Source: JAUXJB01 sp965226855 (lineage in GTDB: Bacteria > Myxococcota_A > UBA9160 > SZUA-336). From it: DNA of 64,000 nucleotides. Positions 24,225-32,523 of the stretch are shown in pieces (position 1 is the first letter of the stretch; the number at the start of each line of letters is the position of its first letter). The stretch spans positions 1 through 64,000 of the forward strand of contig CBDDEE010000023.1 in the NCBI GenBank assembly GCA_965226855.1, given 5' to 3'. The notes below the pieces were generated by a model. It saw only the letters and a list, made by a program, of their open reading frames with translations. It was not told the DNA's origin and did no database searches. The position numbers were made by a program, and so were the translations under genes.

Positions 24225-25370
24225 GTGAACCATCCCGTGATCTCGGCCGATGGCCACATCGACTTCCCCCTGCTTCCCGAGACGCTCTGGCTCGACAACG
24301 CACCCACGAAGCTGCGCGATCGCATGCCGCGTGTCGTCGACTCGGAACGAGGCCGCATCTGGCAGGCCGCGAATGGCACGTCGCTGGGGCTGGTCGGCGG
24401 CATGGGCTCCGCGGGTCGACCCTACGTGCCAGGCGAGATCCATCGCTCCGACCGCATGGCCGAACAAGGGCTCTATCGGGACCAGAGCAACGGCGTCATG
24501 CGACCCGCGCTTGCAGACTTGCGCGTTCGCGATCAGGAGCTCGACGGTGTCGTGGGAGAGGTGGTTTACGGGATCCTCGGCGCGGCGTCCCGGCTGAACG
24601 ATCCAGAGGTCACGGACGTGGTCGTGCGCATCTACAACGACTGGCTGTCGGAGTTCTGCCGCAAGGCGCCTGGGCGCTTCGCGGGAATCGGTTGCCTGTC
24701 GTCGGGCGCTCCCGAAGACGCTGCCGTGGAGCTGCGCCGCTGCGCCAAGCTCGACCTCAAGGGAGCAGAGCTCGGCATGTCCCACGACATGTTGCCGCTA
24801 TGGCACCCGGACTGGGAGCCCATCTGGGTCGCGGCCGCCGAGACGGGGCTTCCCGTTCACATCCACACGATCGGACCGCAGATCGAGACACGCTGGCTAC
24901 GCGACCCGAGCACGTACCGCCCCTGGCTGGCCACCCACATGAGCGCCTTCCAGATCCCGATGATGGCGGTCACCGCAGCGGTGATCTTCGGCGGGGCGCT
25001 CGAACGACACCCCGCGCTCCGCGTGGTGATTGGAGAGTCGGGGATCGGCTGGCTCCCGTACGCGCTCGAACGCTTCGACGTCGAGTGGCAGGACCAGTTC
25101 CAGGACCTGATTCCGCGCCCGCCCAGCGAGTACTGGCGCGGCCAGATGTTCGCCACCTTCCAGATCGACCGCACCGGGCTGGCCAACCTCCCGAGCATCG
25201 GCGAGGACACTGTCATGTGGGGCTCGGACTTCCCCCACCCGGACGGCACCTGGCCCGACTCGCTGGAGATCCTGGAGCCTCAGCTCGAGGGGCTGGGAGA
25301 GTCCGCACGACGCAAGGTCTTGTACGAGAACGCTCGTTCGCTGTACGGCTTTCCGAGCGAGACGGTCTGA
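24225..25370 (+). CDS. Amidohydrolase 2 (ACMSD-like TIM barrel)
   Basis: A 381-residue metal-dependent hydrolase/decarboxylase of the ACMSD-like family. The N-terminal segment SADGHIDFP replaces the HxH of typical members, HIHTIGPQ gives a later His, VVIGESGIGWLPY is the conserved strand and VMWGSDFPHPDGTWPDS carries the C-terminal Asp. GTG start at 24225 after AGGAGAAG. Relatives decarboxylate or hydrolyse small aromatic or cyclic acids; the substrate here is unknown. The MFS transporter follows in the same reading frame after the TGA at 25368-25370. Confidence 0.85.
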   Translation: MNHPVISADGHIDFPLLPETLWLDNAPTKLRDRMPRVVDSERGRIWQAANGTSLGLVGGMGSAGRPYVPGEIHRSDRMAEQGLYRDQSNGVMRPALADLRVRDQELDGVVGEVVYGILGAASRLNDPEVTDVVVRIYNDWLSEFCRKAPGRFAGIGCLSSGAPEDAAVELRRCAKLDLKGAELGMSHDMLPLWHPDWEPIWVAAAETGLPVHIHTIGPQIETRWLRDPSTYRPWLATHMSAFQIPMMAVTAAVIFGGALERHPALRVVIGESGIGWLPYALERFDVEWQDQFQDLIPRPPSEYWRGQMFATFQIDRTGLANLPSIGEDTVMWGSDFPHPDGTWPDSLEILEPQLEGLGESARRKVLYENARSLYGFPSETV

Positions 25371-25466
25371 GCTATCCGCGCGCTTCCACCGACTCCGCGC
25401 CGGGGCTGGCGCTCCGCGGTCTCGTCGCTCTCCGACGTCCAGTTCCGTTGGCTCTACTCGAGCAAC

Positions 25467-26645
25467 ATGGCGTTCTTCTTCGCGATGAGCGGTCAGGGCC
25501 TGGTCCGCTCGTGGCTGGCCTTCGAGCTGACAGGTAGCGAGCTGGCGCTCGGTCTCATGGGTGCGGCGGTAGCCGCTCCCATGCTCTTCGTCGCGCCGGT
25601 CGGAGGTGTGATCGCAGACCGCTTCGAGCGCCGCAACCTGATTCTCGGCGGACAGGCCTTGGTGGTCGCGAGCGAGTTCGCGATCCTGCTGCTCCTCCTC
25701 GGCGGCTGGCTCCAGTTCTGGCACCTCCTCACGGCCGCGGCGATGATGGGCTGCGTGTTCCCATTCATCATGCCGGCTCGTCAGGCAATCGTCGTGAATA
25801 TCGTCGGCAAGGCCGGGCTCCCGAACGCCATGGCGCTGAGCATGGGGGGCATGAACGCCTCCCGCGTCGTCGGCCCCGCCTCCGCGGGCTTCCTGATCGG
25901 CGCGCTCGGCATCGAGGGGACCTACAGCATCGGCCTAGGCATCTACTTGGTGGGGCTCTTGTGCATGGTCCGGGTCAAGCGGTCCCACCCGGTCCGGGTG
26001 GCGGGACACCTGTCCATCGGCGCGGCCATGCTCGACGGCCTGCGTTACCTGGGGGAGCAGCGCCAGGTAGCCGTGCTGCTCCTGTTCGGGCTGGTGCCGA
26101 TGTTCCTGGCGATGCCCTTTCAGACGCTGCTGGTAGTCTTCGCCACGGAGGTCTGGGACAAGGGCCCCACCGGCCTTGGCATCCTCAGCGCGGTCGCAGG
26201 AACGGGGGGCGTCGCGGGCTCCGTCGTCATCGCCTGGCAGGGTCCCTCGAATCGCCGGCTCAGACAGATGATGGCGAGCGTGCTCCTCTTCGGCTCCTTC
26301 CTGCTCCTGTTCTCGCTATCGCCCTACTTTTTGCTCGCGCTGCCTCTGGTCTTCATCGCCAACATCTTTGGCAGTATCTTCTCTACAGTGAACAACACGG
26401 CGATTCAGCTGATCATTCCGGACCATATTCGAGGTCGAATCTCGAGCTTCCTCATGATGTCGTTCTCGCTGCCGTTGCTGGGAACGCTACCGATGAGCGC
26501 GGTCGCAGAGGTCTACGGGGCGCGGACCGCGGTGGCAGCGTCCTCGATCCTCGCGATAGGCGTTGCCCTGATCTTCTACGCCATGAGCCCCGCACTCCGG
26601 AACCTGGACATAGGGGTGCGCCGGGCGCTGGAGGAGGGGACGTGA
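25467..26645 (+). CDS. MFS transporter (EntS-like exporter family)
   Basis: A polytopic protein with about twelve helices and the A-motif-like GGVIADRFERRNL. The EntS/MFS_3 look (SMGGMNASRVVGPASAG) suggests drug or siderophore-type efflux. The first ATG is 25467, but family similarity clearly extends upstream: the 32 codons 25371-25466 have no stop and encode LSDVQFRWLYSSN, the usual lead into helix 1, without any ATG, GTG or TTG in frame. The true start is therefore unresolved. The C-terminus overlaps the next gene's GTG (GTGA). Confidence 0.85.
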   Translation: MAFFFAMSGQGLVRSWLAFELTGSELALGLMGAAVAAPMLFVAPVGGVIADRFERRNLILGGQALVVASEFAILLLLLGGWLQFWHLLTAAAMMGCVFPFIMPARQAIVVNIVGKAGLPNAMALSMGGMNASRVVGPASAGFLIGALGIEGTYSIGLGIYLVGLLCMVRVKRSHPVRVAGHLSIGAAMLDGLRYLGEQRQVAVLLLFGLVPMFLAMPFQTLLVVFATEVWDKGPTGLGILSAVAGTGGVAGSVVIAWQGPSNRRLRQMMASVLLFGSFLLLFSLSPYFLLALPLVFIANIFGSIFSTVNNTAIQLIIPDHIRGRISSFLMMSFSLPLLGTLPMSAVAEVYGARTAVAASSILAIGVALIFYAMSPALRNLDIGVRRALEEGT

Positions 26646-27280
26646 TCATCACCATCTCGCGTCAGTACGCGTGCGGGAGCACGGAGATCGCGCGGTTGGT
26701 AGCCGACGCGCTCGGCTGGACTGTCGTCGACAACCGCTTCATAGCGGAGATCGCCGCGCGCGCGGACCTCCCGCCCGAAGAGGTCGCGCTCCATGAGGAG
26801 CGCGCGCCGACCTTTGTCGAGCGCTTCGCGCGCTCCACCGCCCTGGCGTCCCCGGAGCTCTTCCTCCCCGCCACCGGGGCGATCGAGGAGTTCGGAGAGG
26901 ACAAGCTGATCAAGATCACGCGCAGCCTCGTGGCAGAGCTCGCCGTCGAGGGACGCGTCGTCATCGTCGGGAGGGCTGGTGCGGCTGTGCTGGAGTCGAT
27001 GGAGGACGTCGTGCACACACGCCTCGTGGCAGCCCGCGAGGTGCGGATCCAGCGCGCGATCGAGCGCGCGGGCCACGACCCTACCGAGGCGCCGCGCATC
27101 GTGGACGAGTGGGACCGGAACCGCGAGCGCTACTACCGTGAGTACTACGATAGGGACTGGAACGACCCGGCGATCTATCACATGGTTCTCAACACGGGTC
27201 TGCTCGGGTTCCAGGGCGCGGCGGACCTGATCGTGGCGCACGCGCGGGTGCTGGGTTGGTGCGAGGGGGGGAGTGGATGA
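26642..27280 (+). CDS. Cytidylate kinase-like family protein
   Basis: A 212-residue P-loop-type kinase-like protein (cytidylate kinase-like family, PF13189 type). It starts MIITISRQYACGSTEIARLVA, has DNRFIAEIAAR as in CMK-like proteins, then VVIVGRAGAAVL and a RNRERYYREYY lid-like region. GTG start at 26642 overlapping the MFS stop. True CMP kinases have a GxxxSGKGT loop; the loop here lacks it, so the nucleotide substrate is uncertain. It overlaps the ketosynthase by four bases (ATGA at 27277-27280). A paralog is at 42267. Confidence 0.82.
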   Translation: MIITISRQYACGSTEIARLVADALGWTVVDNRFIAEIAARADLPPEEVALHEERAPTFVERFARSTALASPELFLPATGAIEEFGEDKLIKITRSLVAELAVEGRVVIVGRAGAAVLESMEDVVHTRLVAAREVRIQRAIERAGHDPTEAPRIVDEWDRNRERYYREYYDRDWNDPAIYHMVLNTGLLGFQGAADLIVAHARVLGWCEGGSG

Positions 27281-28875
27281 CGAGGGTCGGGATCTACGGC
27301 TGGGGAATCGTGGCGCCACGCTCGCCGAACGTGGAGGCCTTTGCCGCGAACCTGGAGAGCGCCGAGACCTGGCTGTCCCCCTTCGACGGCTTCGGCCCGA
27401 GCACCTTCCTCGCGGGCGAGCCGGAGTTCGACTTCGCGACCTACCGGCCCTGGATCGAGGAGCGCTTCCCCGCCAGCAAGTTCCCCCAGCTCGAGCAGAA
27501 GATGGGGATGATGATCCAGTACGCGCTGGGCGCGTTCATCCAGGGACTCGGGCAGAATCCCGGACTCGAGCAAACACTGCAGGAGCTCGGCGCGGAGACG
27601 CAGATCCTGATCGGAACGGGCCTGGGCCAGCTTCCGACGCAATACGACTGCAGCATCGAGCTCTACCGTGCGCAGCGCCGCTGGGATCGCTTCTGGGCCG
27701 ACGCCTCGCGCAACTCGGACAGGAACCGCTACGAGGGACTCGACCCCAGGGGCCGGCGTGGCCTGCAGGAGGAATGGAACATCCCGCGGGATCCAGCCAG
27801 CTCCGAAGCGGCCGCGCTCGACGTAGAGGAGCGCGAGGATCTGGCGACGCTGTGGAACGTATTCTGGACGCGCCGCTCCGACGGGCTCGCCGAGTACCTG
27901 CAGGCCTTCGACGAGATCGAGTCGGAGGGCGTCCTTGGCGAGGTCGAGCGCGGCAAGCTCGGGGTGATCCGCCGCAAGCGCGCCTCGCTCGACCGCCTGC
28001 AGAGCAAGTGGAGCTGTCCAACGCCTCCGTGGCTGTCCGTCTCCCCTGAGCTGCTCTGGAACATCTCCAACATCCCGGCTGCGCAGATTTCGATGATCGG
28101 ACGCCTCACGGGCCCGGCCTACGCGCCCGTCGCCGCCTGCTCGAGCTTCGGCGTGGGCCTGGACCTGGGCCTGCAGGCGATCCAGTCCGGGGCCGCAAAG
28201 GCAGTCGTGGTGGGCGCGACGGAGCCCCCGCCTCACCCCCTGGCCGTGGGCGCGTTCTACCGTGCGAACGTTCTGGCCGCGAACAGCAGCGCCTCAGTCC
28301 CGATGACCGATCTGCGGGGCACGCACGTCGCGGGGGGTGCCTGCGTCTGGATCCTCGGCGATCGAGAGTACATGAGCGCACGCGGCTACGAGCCGCTCGG
28401 CCTGGAGATCCTCTCGACTGGTATCACCTCCGACGCCGACCACATCATCACGCCTTCCGAGGAGGGTCCACAGCAGGCCATCCGGATCGCGCTCTCGAGG
28501 GCCGGCGTGGCTGACATCTCGGAGCTCGGCACCTGGGACCTGCACGCCACTGGCACTCCGGGCGATTTCCGCGAGGTCGCGAACCTCAAGGAGCTCCTCC
28601 CGGAGGCGGTCGCCGTCACGGCGCGCAAGGGCACCTTCGGGCACGGCATGGCGGTGGGAGGGGGCTGGGAGCTCACGGCCCAGTACCTGGGGCTCGTCCA
28701 CGGACGGCTCTTCCCCTCGCCGCTCACCCAGGAGACGCTCCATGACGAGATCGGCGCCCTGCCCTTCCGCTACGTGCTCAACGCCTCGCTGCCGGAGTCC
28801 CGCGGCATCGCCGGAAAGCTCTCGATGGGGATCGGCGGGATCAACGCCTGCATCATCTCGCGGCGCTGGTCATGA
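27277..28875 (+). CDS. Beta-ketoacyl synthase with N-terminal insertion
   Basis: A 532-residue thiolase-fold ketosynthase. The catalytic Cys288 is in AACSSFGVGLDLGLQA, His423 in WDLHATGTPGD and His456 in GTFGHGMAVGG, the Cys-His-His set of condensing enzymes. FabF-type proteins are about 410 residues with Cys near 163; here about 125 extra residues lie before it, rich in charged residues (for example TRRSDGLAEYLQAFDEI). No acyl carrier protein or other PKS domain is adjacent. It is coupled at both ends: ATGA overlap with the kinase-like gene upstream, and with the small lipoprotein downstream. Product unknown; a polyketide, lipid or specialised fatty-acid role is possible. Confidence 0.84.
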   Translation: MTRVGIYGWGIVAPRSPNVEAFAANLESAETWLSPFDGFGPSTFLAGEPEFDFATYRPWIEERFPASKFPQLEQKMGMMIQYALGAFIQGLGQNPGLEQTLQELGAETQILIGTGLGQLPTQYDCSIELYRAQRRWDRFWADASRNSDRNRYEGLDPRGRRGLQEEWNIPRDPASSEAAALDVEEREDLATLWNVFWTRRSDGLAEYLQAFDEIESEGVLGEVERGKLGVIRRKRASLDRLQSKWSCPTPPWLSVSPELLWNISNIPAAQISMIGRLTGPAYAPVAACSSFGVGLDLGLQAIQSGAAKAVVVGATEPPPHPLAVGAFYRANVLAANSSASVPMTDLRGTHVAGGACVWILGDREYMSARGYEPLGLEILSTGITSDADHIITPSEEGPQQAIRIALSRAGVADISELGTWDLHATGTPGDFREVANLKELLPEAVAVTARKGTFGHGMAVGGGWELTAQYLGLVHGRLFPSPLTQETLHDEIGALPFRYVLNASLPESRGIAGKLSMGIGGINACIISRRWS

Positions 28876-29165
28876 AACCGAGTCGACTTCGCGCTGAACC
28901 CGGTATCATTCGCTGCGTGCTGCCCCGTCTTGCGCTCGCGAGTGTGATCTTGCTCACAGGCTGCTTCCTCTGGGGAGGAGACGAGGAGGAGCCGCTCAAA
29001 CGAACGGTCCTGTTCAGCAGCGGCGAAGAGATCGAGGTCGTCGAGAGCCCGGGCCCCTGCAATTGGGAGGGCCGCGCGTACAACGTGCGCACCAGGCGGT
29101 GCGACGAGGGAACGTTCCGGGAGTGCCTCGAGGACGGCAGCTGGCGCGTCACGGGGACCTGTTAG
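28872..29165 (+). CDS. Small cysteine-containing lipoprotein
   Basis: A 97-residue protein with a lipobox, VILLTGC, at Cys31, or residue 16 if the in-frame GTG at 28917 is used. The mature part is short and acidic and has four Cys (GPCNWEG, RRCDEGT, FRECLED, TGTC). No family recognised. The ATG overlaps the ketosynthase stop (ATGA), so expression is probably coupled. Confidence 0.65.
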   Translation: MKPSRLRAEPGIIRCVLPRLALASVILLTGCFLWGGDEEEPLKRTVLFSSGEEIEVVESPGPCNWEGRAYNVRTRRCDEGTFRECLEDGSWRVTGTC

Positions 29166-29167
29166 CC

Positions 29168-29980
29168 ATGGCGGAGAATCTCTACTCGGGCTTCGACCAG
29201 CTCGCGTTCGATCGACCGATGCGCGGAGTCCTGCGCATCGTGATCGACACTCCCGGCAAGATGAACGCGGTGGATCGCGCCAAGCACGAACAGCTCTCCA
29301 CCGTCTGGCAGGCGGTGGACCGGGACGCCGAGACGCACGTAGTGCTGGTGCGAGGAGCCGGCGGGGTATTCTCTGCGGGCGGCGACCTCGACATGATCAA
29401 GGAGATCACCGAGAACTTCGAGACACGCATCCGTGTCATGAAGGAGGCGCGCGAGCTCGTCTACAACGTGATCAACTGCTCCAAGCTCGTGGTCTCCGCG
29501 ATCGACGGCTACGCCGTCGGGGCGGGACTCGCCGTCGCCCTGCTCGCGGACATCTCCATCGTGGCGCGCTCCGCGCGCATCCTCGACGGACACACGCGCC
29601 TCGGCGTCGCTGCCGGAGACCATGCGGCGATCATCTGGCCCCTCCTGTGCGGCATGGCAAAGGCGAAGTACTACTTGCTGACCTGCGAGCCGCTCTCCGG
29701 CGAGGAGGCGGAGCGCATCGGCCTGGTCTCGCGCTGCGTGGCTGACGAGTCGCTCCACGACGAGGCACTCGCGATCGCCGGCAAGCTCGCAGAGGGCAGC
29801 CAGAGCGCGCTGCGCTGGACGAAGTACGCGCTGAACAACTGGCTGCGCTCGGCGGGACCGACCTTTGACGCCTCGGTGGCCCTCGAGATGCTGGGCTTCA
29901 GTGGGCCCGACGCGAAGGAGGGGATGGCCGCGATCCAGGAGAAGCGCCCGCCGCGCTTCACGGGACCCGCCTCCGAGTAA
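29168..29980 (+). CDS. Enoyl-CoA hydratase/isomerase family protein
   Basis: A 270-residue crotonase-fold enzyme. FSAGGDLDMIKEI and IDGYAVGAGLAVALLAD form the CoA pocket and oxyanion hole, and HTRLGVAAGDHAA is the region that usually holds the catalytic glutamate. Here no glutamate is in the usual place, so hydration may be altered; isomerase, hydrolase or decarboxylase activity is possible. The ATG at 29168 follows the small lipoprotein by two bases. It may belong to the tight plus-strand run starting at the MFS gene. Confidence 0.86.
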   Translation: MAENLYSGFDQLAFDRPMRGVLRIVIDTPGKMNAVDRAKHEQLSTVWQAVDRDAETHVVLVRGAGGVFSAGGDLDMIKEITENFETRIRVMKEARELVYNVINCSKLVVSAIDGYAVGAGLAVALLADISIVARSARILDGHTRLGVAAGDHAAIIWPLLCGMAKAKYYLLTCEPLSGEEAERIGLVSRCVADESLHDEALAIAGKLAEGSQSALRWTKYALNNWLRSAGPTFDASVALEMLGFSGPDAKEGMAAIQEKRPPRFTGPASE

Positions 29981-30068
29981 GCTCGGGCCTCACGTCTCGG
30001 CGAGGCCGCCAAGCGTCTGCTACGGTCAGCGGAACTCGGGTCATAGTGCGTGCGTGGGGGGAGAGCAG

Positions 30069-30563
30069 ATGCTTCGCTGGCTACGTCGCTTCTCGGCGGT
30101 TCTGGTTCTCGTGGGCTTCGTTCCGGTCGCCACGACGGGCTGCTTCGGAACGTTCCAGCTCACGAAGAAGCTTTACAATTTCAACAGCGAGGTGGATCCC
30201 GACAAGTGGATCCAGTGGTCGGTGTTCCTGCTGCTCAGCATCAGCTACGGGCTGGCCTTCGTGATCGACGCGGTGTTCGCGAACTCCATGGAGTTCTGGA
30301 GCGGAAAGAACCCCATCTCGGCCGACGCTGGAAACGTGAAAGTGGTGAAAGGACCGATGGGCCAGGTCGCCACGTTCACCTGGGTAAGAGAGGGAACGAT
30401 GGACGTCGTCGTCGAGGGCGCGGCAGCGGAGCCGCTCCACTTGACGCTCCGCAAGGAAGCGAGGTCGCTCACCGCCTGGGACGACCAGGGCAACCTCGTC
30501 GCTCGCGTTACCGACATCGGCGGCCAGCCCATGCTCGTCGGAGGGTCAGCGCTCGCGCGCTAG
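30069..30563 (+). CDS. DUF3332 family lipoprotein
   Basis: A 164-residue protein matching DUF3332: lipobox ATTGC with Cys25, then FGTFQLTKKLYNFN, WIQWSVFLLLSISYGLAF and DAVFANSMEFWSGKNPIS. The family consists of outer-membrane or periplasmic lipoproteins of unknown role that are often short and lone. The C-terminal half is a small beta-rich region with basic residues. An apparent single gene; the upstream 88 bases contain the likely promoter. Confidence 0.8.
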   Translation: MLRWLRRFSAVLVLVGFVPVATTGCFGTFQLTKKLYNFNSEVDPDKWIQWSVFLLLSISYGLAFVIDAVFANSMEFWSGKNPISADAGNVKVVKGPMGQVATFTWVREGTMDVVVEGAAAEPLHLTLRKEARSLTAWDDQGNLVARVTDIGGQPMLVGGSALAR

Positions 30564-30692
30564 CCCCGGCGCGTCAGCCTATTCCCCCATCGGAGCGGGA
30601 GCGCGCCGACTATACTGCCGCGAGTCCAGTTGAACTCAGCTGGACGCTGGCCGCATCATGGTCGCAAGGTAAGAGCAGGGCGTCGCCGCAGC

Positions 30693-32510
30693 ATGGGAAA
30701 GCTCGAGGTCGCAGGTCCTTCGGAGGGAGCCGGGCGCATCGTTCCAGGCCCGAACCCGAGCCCGGAGCAGGACGTCGAGAGTCTGGATGTGTGGGGCTTT
30801 CGCGACAGCACCTTCCGGATCAACACGCGGGGTCACGTCGAGCTCACCGGCACGCGCTATGCGCTCTCCGGCCACGAGCTACCCGAGCTGCTGCCCTGGG
30901 TGGCCAAGACTCTCGGGGTGGATCTCGATCCCCACGACACCCATCCTTCACGGTACCCGCCGTCGGTACCGACCTCACGCGCGAAGCCCGAGCTCCTCGA
31001 GGAGCTGCGAAAGCTCCTCGGTGACGACGCGGTCTCCGTCGAGCCGCTGCTCCGACTCCGCCACGGACACGGACACACGCAGCAGGAGATGTACGCGATC
31101 AAATACGGCACGCTGGAGCGCGTCCCCGATCTGGTCGTCTTCCCCCGCCACGAGGAGCAGGTGGCTGCGCTCGTGGAGGCAGCTGCAGCGCACGACATCT
31201 GCCTCATCCCCTACGGGGGTGGAACGAACGTGACGGAGGCGCTGCGCTGCCCCGCGTCTGACGAACGCACGATCGTCTCGGTCGACATGCGGCGGATGAA
31301 CAGGATCCTGTGGATCGATCCCGAGAACCACGTTGCGCGCATCGAGGCAGGGGCCGTCGGGCGCGACATCGTCGCCCAGCTCGAGAGCTTCGGCTTCACG
31401 ATGGGACACGAGCCCGACTCCATCGAGCTCTCCACGCTCGGTGGCTGGGTAGCAACGCACGCCAGCGGGATGAAGAAGAACCGCTACGGGAACATCGAGG
31501 AGCTCGTGCTGGACGTGAACGCGGTCACGTCCCGCGGTCTGCTCTCACGCTCCGCCGTGGCGCCCCGAGAATCGGTCGGAGCCGACCCGCGCCGCTGGCT
31601 GCTCGGCTCGGAAGGAACCCTGGGCATCATCACGAGCGCGGCGGTCAAGCTCTTCCCCTTGCCCGAGCTGCAGCGCTACGGCTCCATCTTGTTCCCGAGC
31701 TTCGCAGCGGGCATCGCATTCATGTACGAGCTGACGCGCGAAGGCTCGGCCCCCGCCAGCGTTCGCCTGGTGGACAACCTGCAGTTCCAGTTCGGCCAGG
31801 CGCTCAAGCCGAGAGCCGAGAGCTGGCGCGCGCTCCGGAGCGTTGCAGAACGTTGGTACGTGACGCGCCTGCGCGGCTTTGATCCGGACTCGATGGTTGC
31901 CTGCACGCTCGTCTTCGAAGGGAACGCGAGCAACGTCCGCGCGGAGGAGAAGAGCGTCTACCAGATCGCGTCCCGCCACGGGGGTATGAAGGCAGGGGGC
32001 GAGAACGGCGAGCGCGGCTACCAGCTGACCTTCGGCATCGCCTACATCCGCGACTTCGTGATGAACCACCACATCCTCGGCGAGTCGTTCGAGACCTCGG
32101 TCCCCTGGAGCCAGGTCGCCTCCCTCTGCGAAAACGTGAAGCGGCGCCTGCGCGACGAGCACGAGCACAGAGGACTCCCAGGCAAACCCTTCGTGACCTG
32201 TCGGATCACGCAGGTCTACGAGACTGGCGTGTGCGTGTACTTCTACTTCGCCTACTACCACAAGGGCGTGGACCATCCGAGTGCGGTCTACGCCGAGCTG
32301 GAACGGGCGGCCCGAGACGAGATCCTCCGCTCCGGCGGCTCTCTCTCTCACCATCACGGGGTGGGCAAGCTGCGCCAGGGATTCCTGCCAGAGATCATGT
32401 CCCCGGCCGCACTGGAGTGGACACAGGAGATGAAGCGAGCAATCGACCCGCAGAACATCTTCGGATGTGCGAACCAACAGCCTCCCGCCGCAGGCCGAAT
32501 CGAGCCTTGA
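30693..32510 (+). CDS. agpS: Alkyldihydroxyacetonephosphate synthase (AGPS-like)
   Basis: A 605-residue FAD enzyme that swaps the acyl chain of acyl-DHAP for a fatty alcohol, making the ether bond of ether lipids. Similarity to eukaryotic AGPS runs nearly end to end: WGFRDSTFRIN, ELTGTRYALSGHELP, FAD-binding PYGGGTNV (residues 173-180), RMNRILWID, GHEPDSIELSTLGGWVA, GSEGTLGIIT, and the invariant GGSLSHHHGVGKLR with the HHH triad at 553-555 that is specific to this enzyme and not other FAD oxidases. All expected blocks are present, so activity is expected. No peroxisomal signal, as in bacteria. The next gene makes both co-substrates, overlapping or abutting this one. Myxobacteria also use AGPS for ether lipids. 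Confidence 0.95.
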   Translation: MGKLEVAGPSEGAGRIVPGPNPSPEQDVESLDVWGFRDSTFRINTRGHVELTGTRYALSGHELPELLPWVAKTLGVDLDPHDTHPSRYPPSVPTSRAKPELLEELRKLLGDDAVSVEPLLRLRHGHGHTQQEMYAIKYGTLERVPDLVVFPRHEEQVAALVEAAAAHDICLIPYGGGTNVTEALRCPASDERTIVSVDMRRMNRILWIDPENHVARIEAGAVGRDIVAQLESFGFTMGHEPDSIELSTLGGWVATHASGMKKNRYGNIEELVLDVNAVTSRGLLSRSAVAPRESVGADPRRWLLGSEGTLGIITSAAVKLFPLPELQRYGSILFPSFAAGIAFMYELTREGSAPASVRLVDNLQFQFGQALKPRAESWRALRSVAERWYVTRLRGFDPDSMVACTLVFEGNASNVRAEEKSVYQIASRHGGMKAGGENGERGYQLTFGIAYIRDFVMNHHILGESFETSVPWSQVASLCENVKRRLRDEHEHRGLPGKPFVTCRITQVYETGVCVYFYFAYYHKGVDHPSAVYAELERAARDEILRSGGSLSHHHGVGKLRQGFLPEIMSPAALEWTQEMKRAIDPQNIFGCANQQPPAAGRIEP

Positions 32511-32523
32511 GCCCGAGCCTGCC

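Noticed and set aside
25961..26641. N-terminal extension of the cytidylate kinase-like protein
   Set aside because: Lies inside the MFS gene in another frame; the kinase-like domain begins at GTG 26642.
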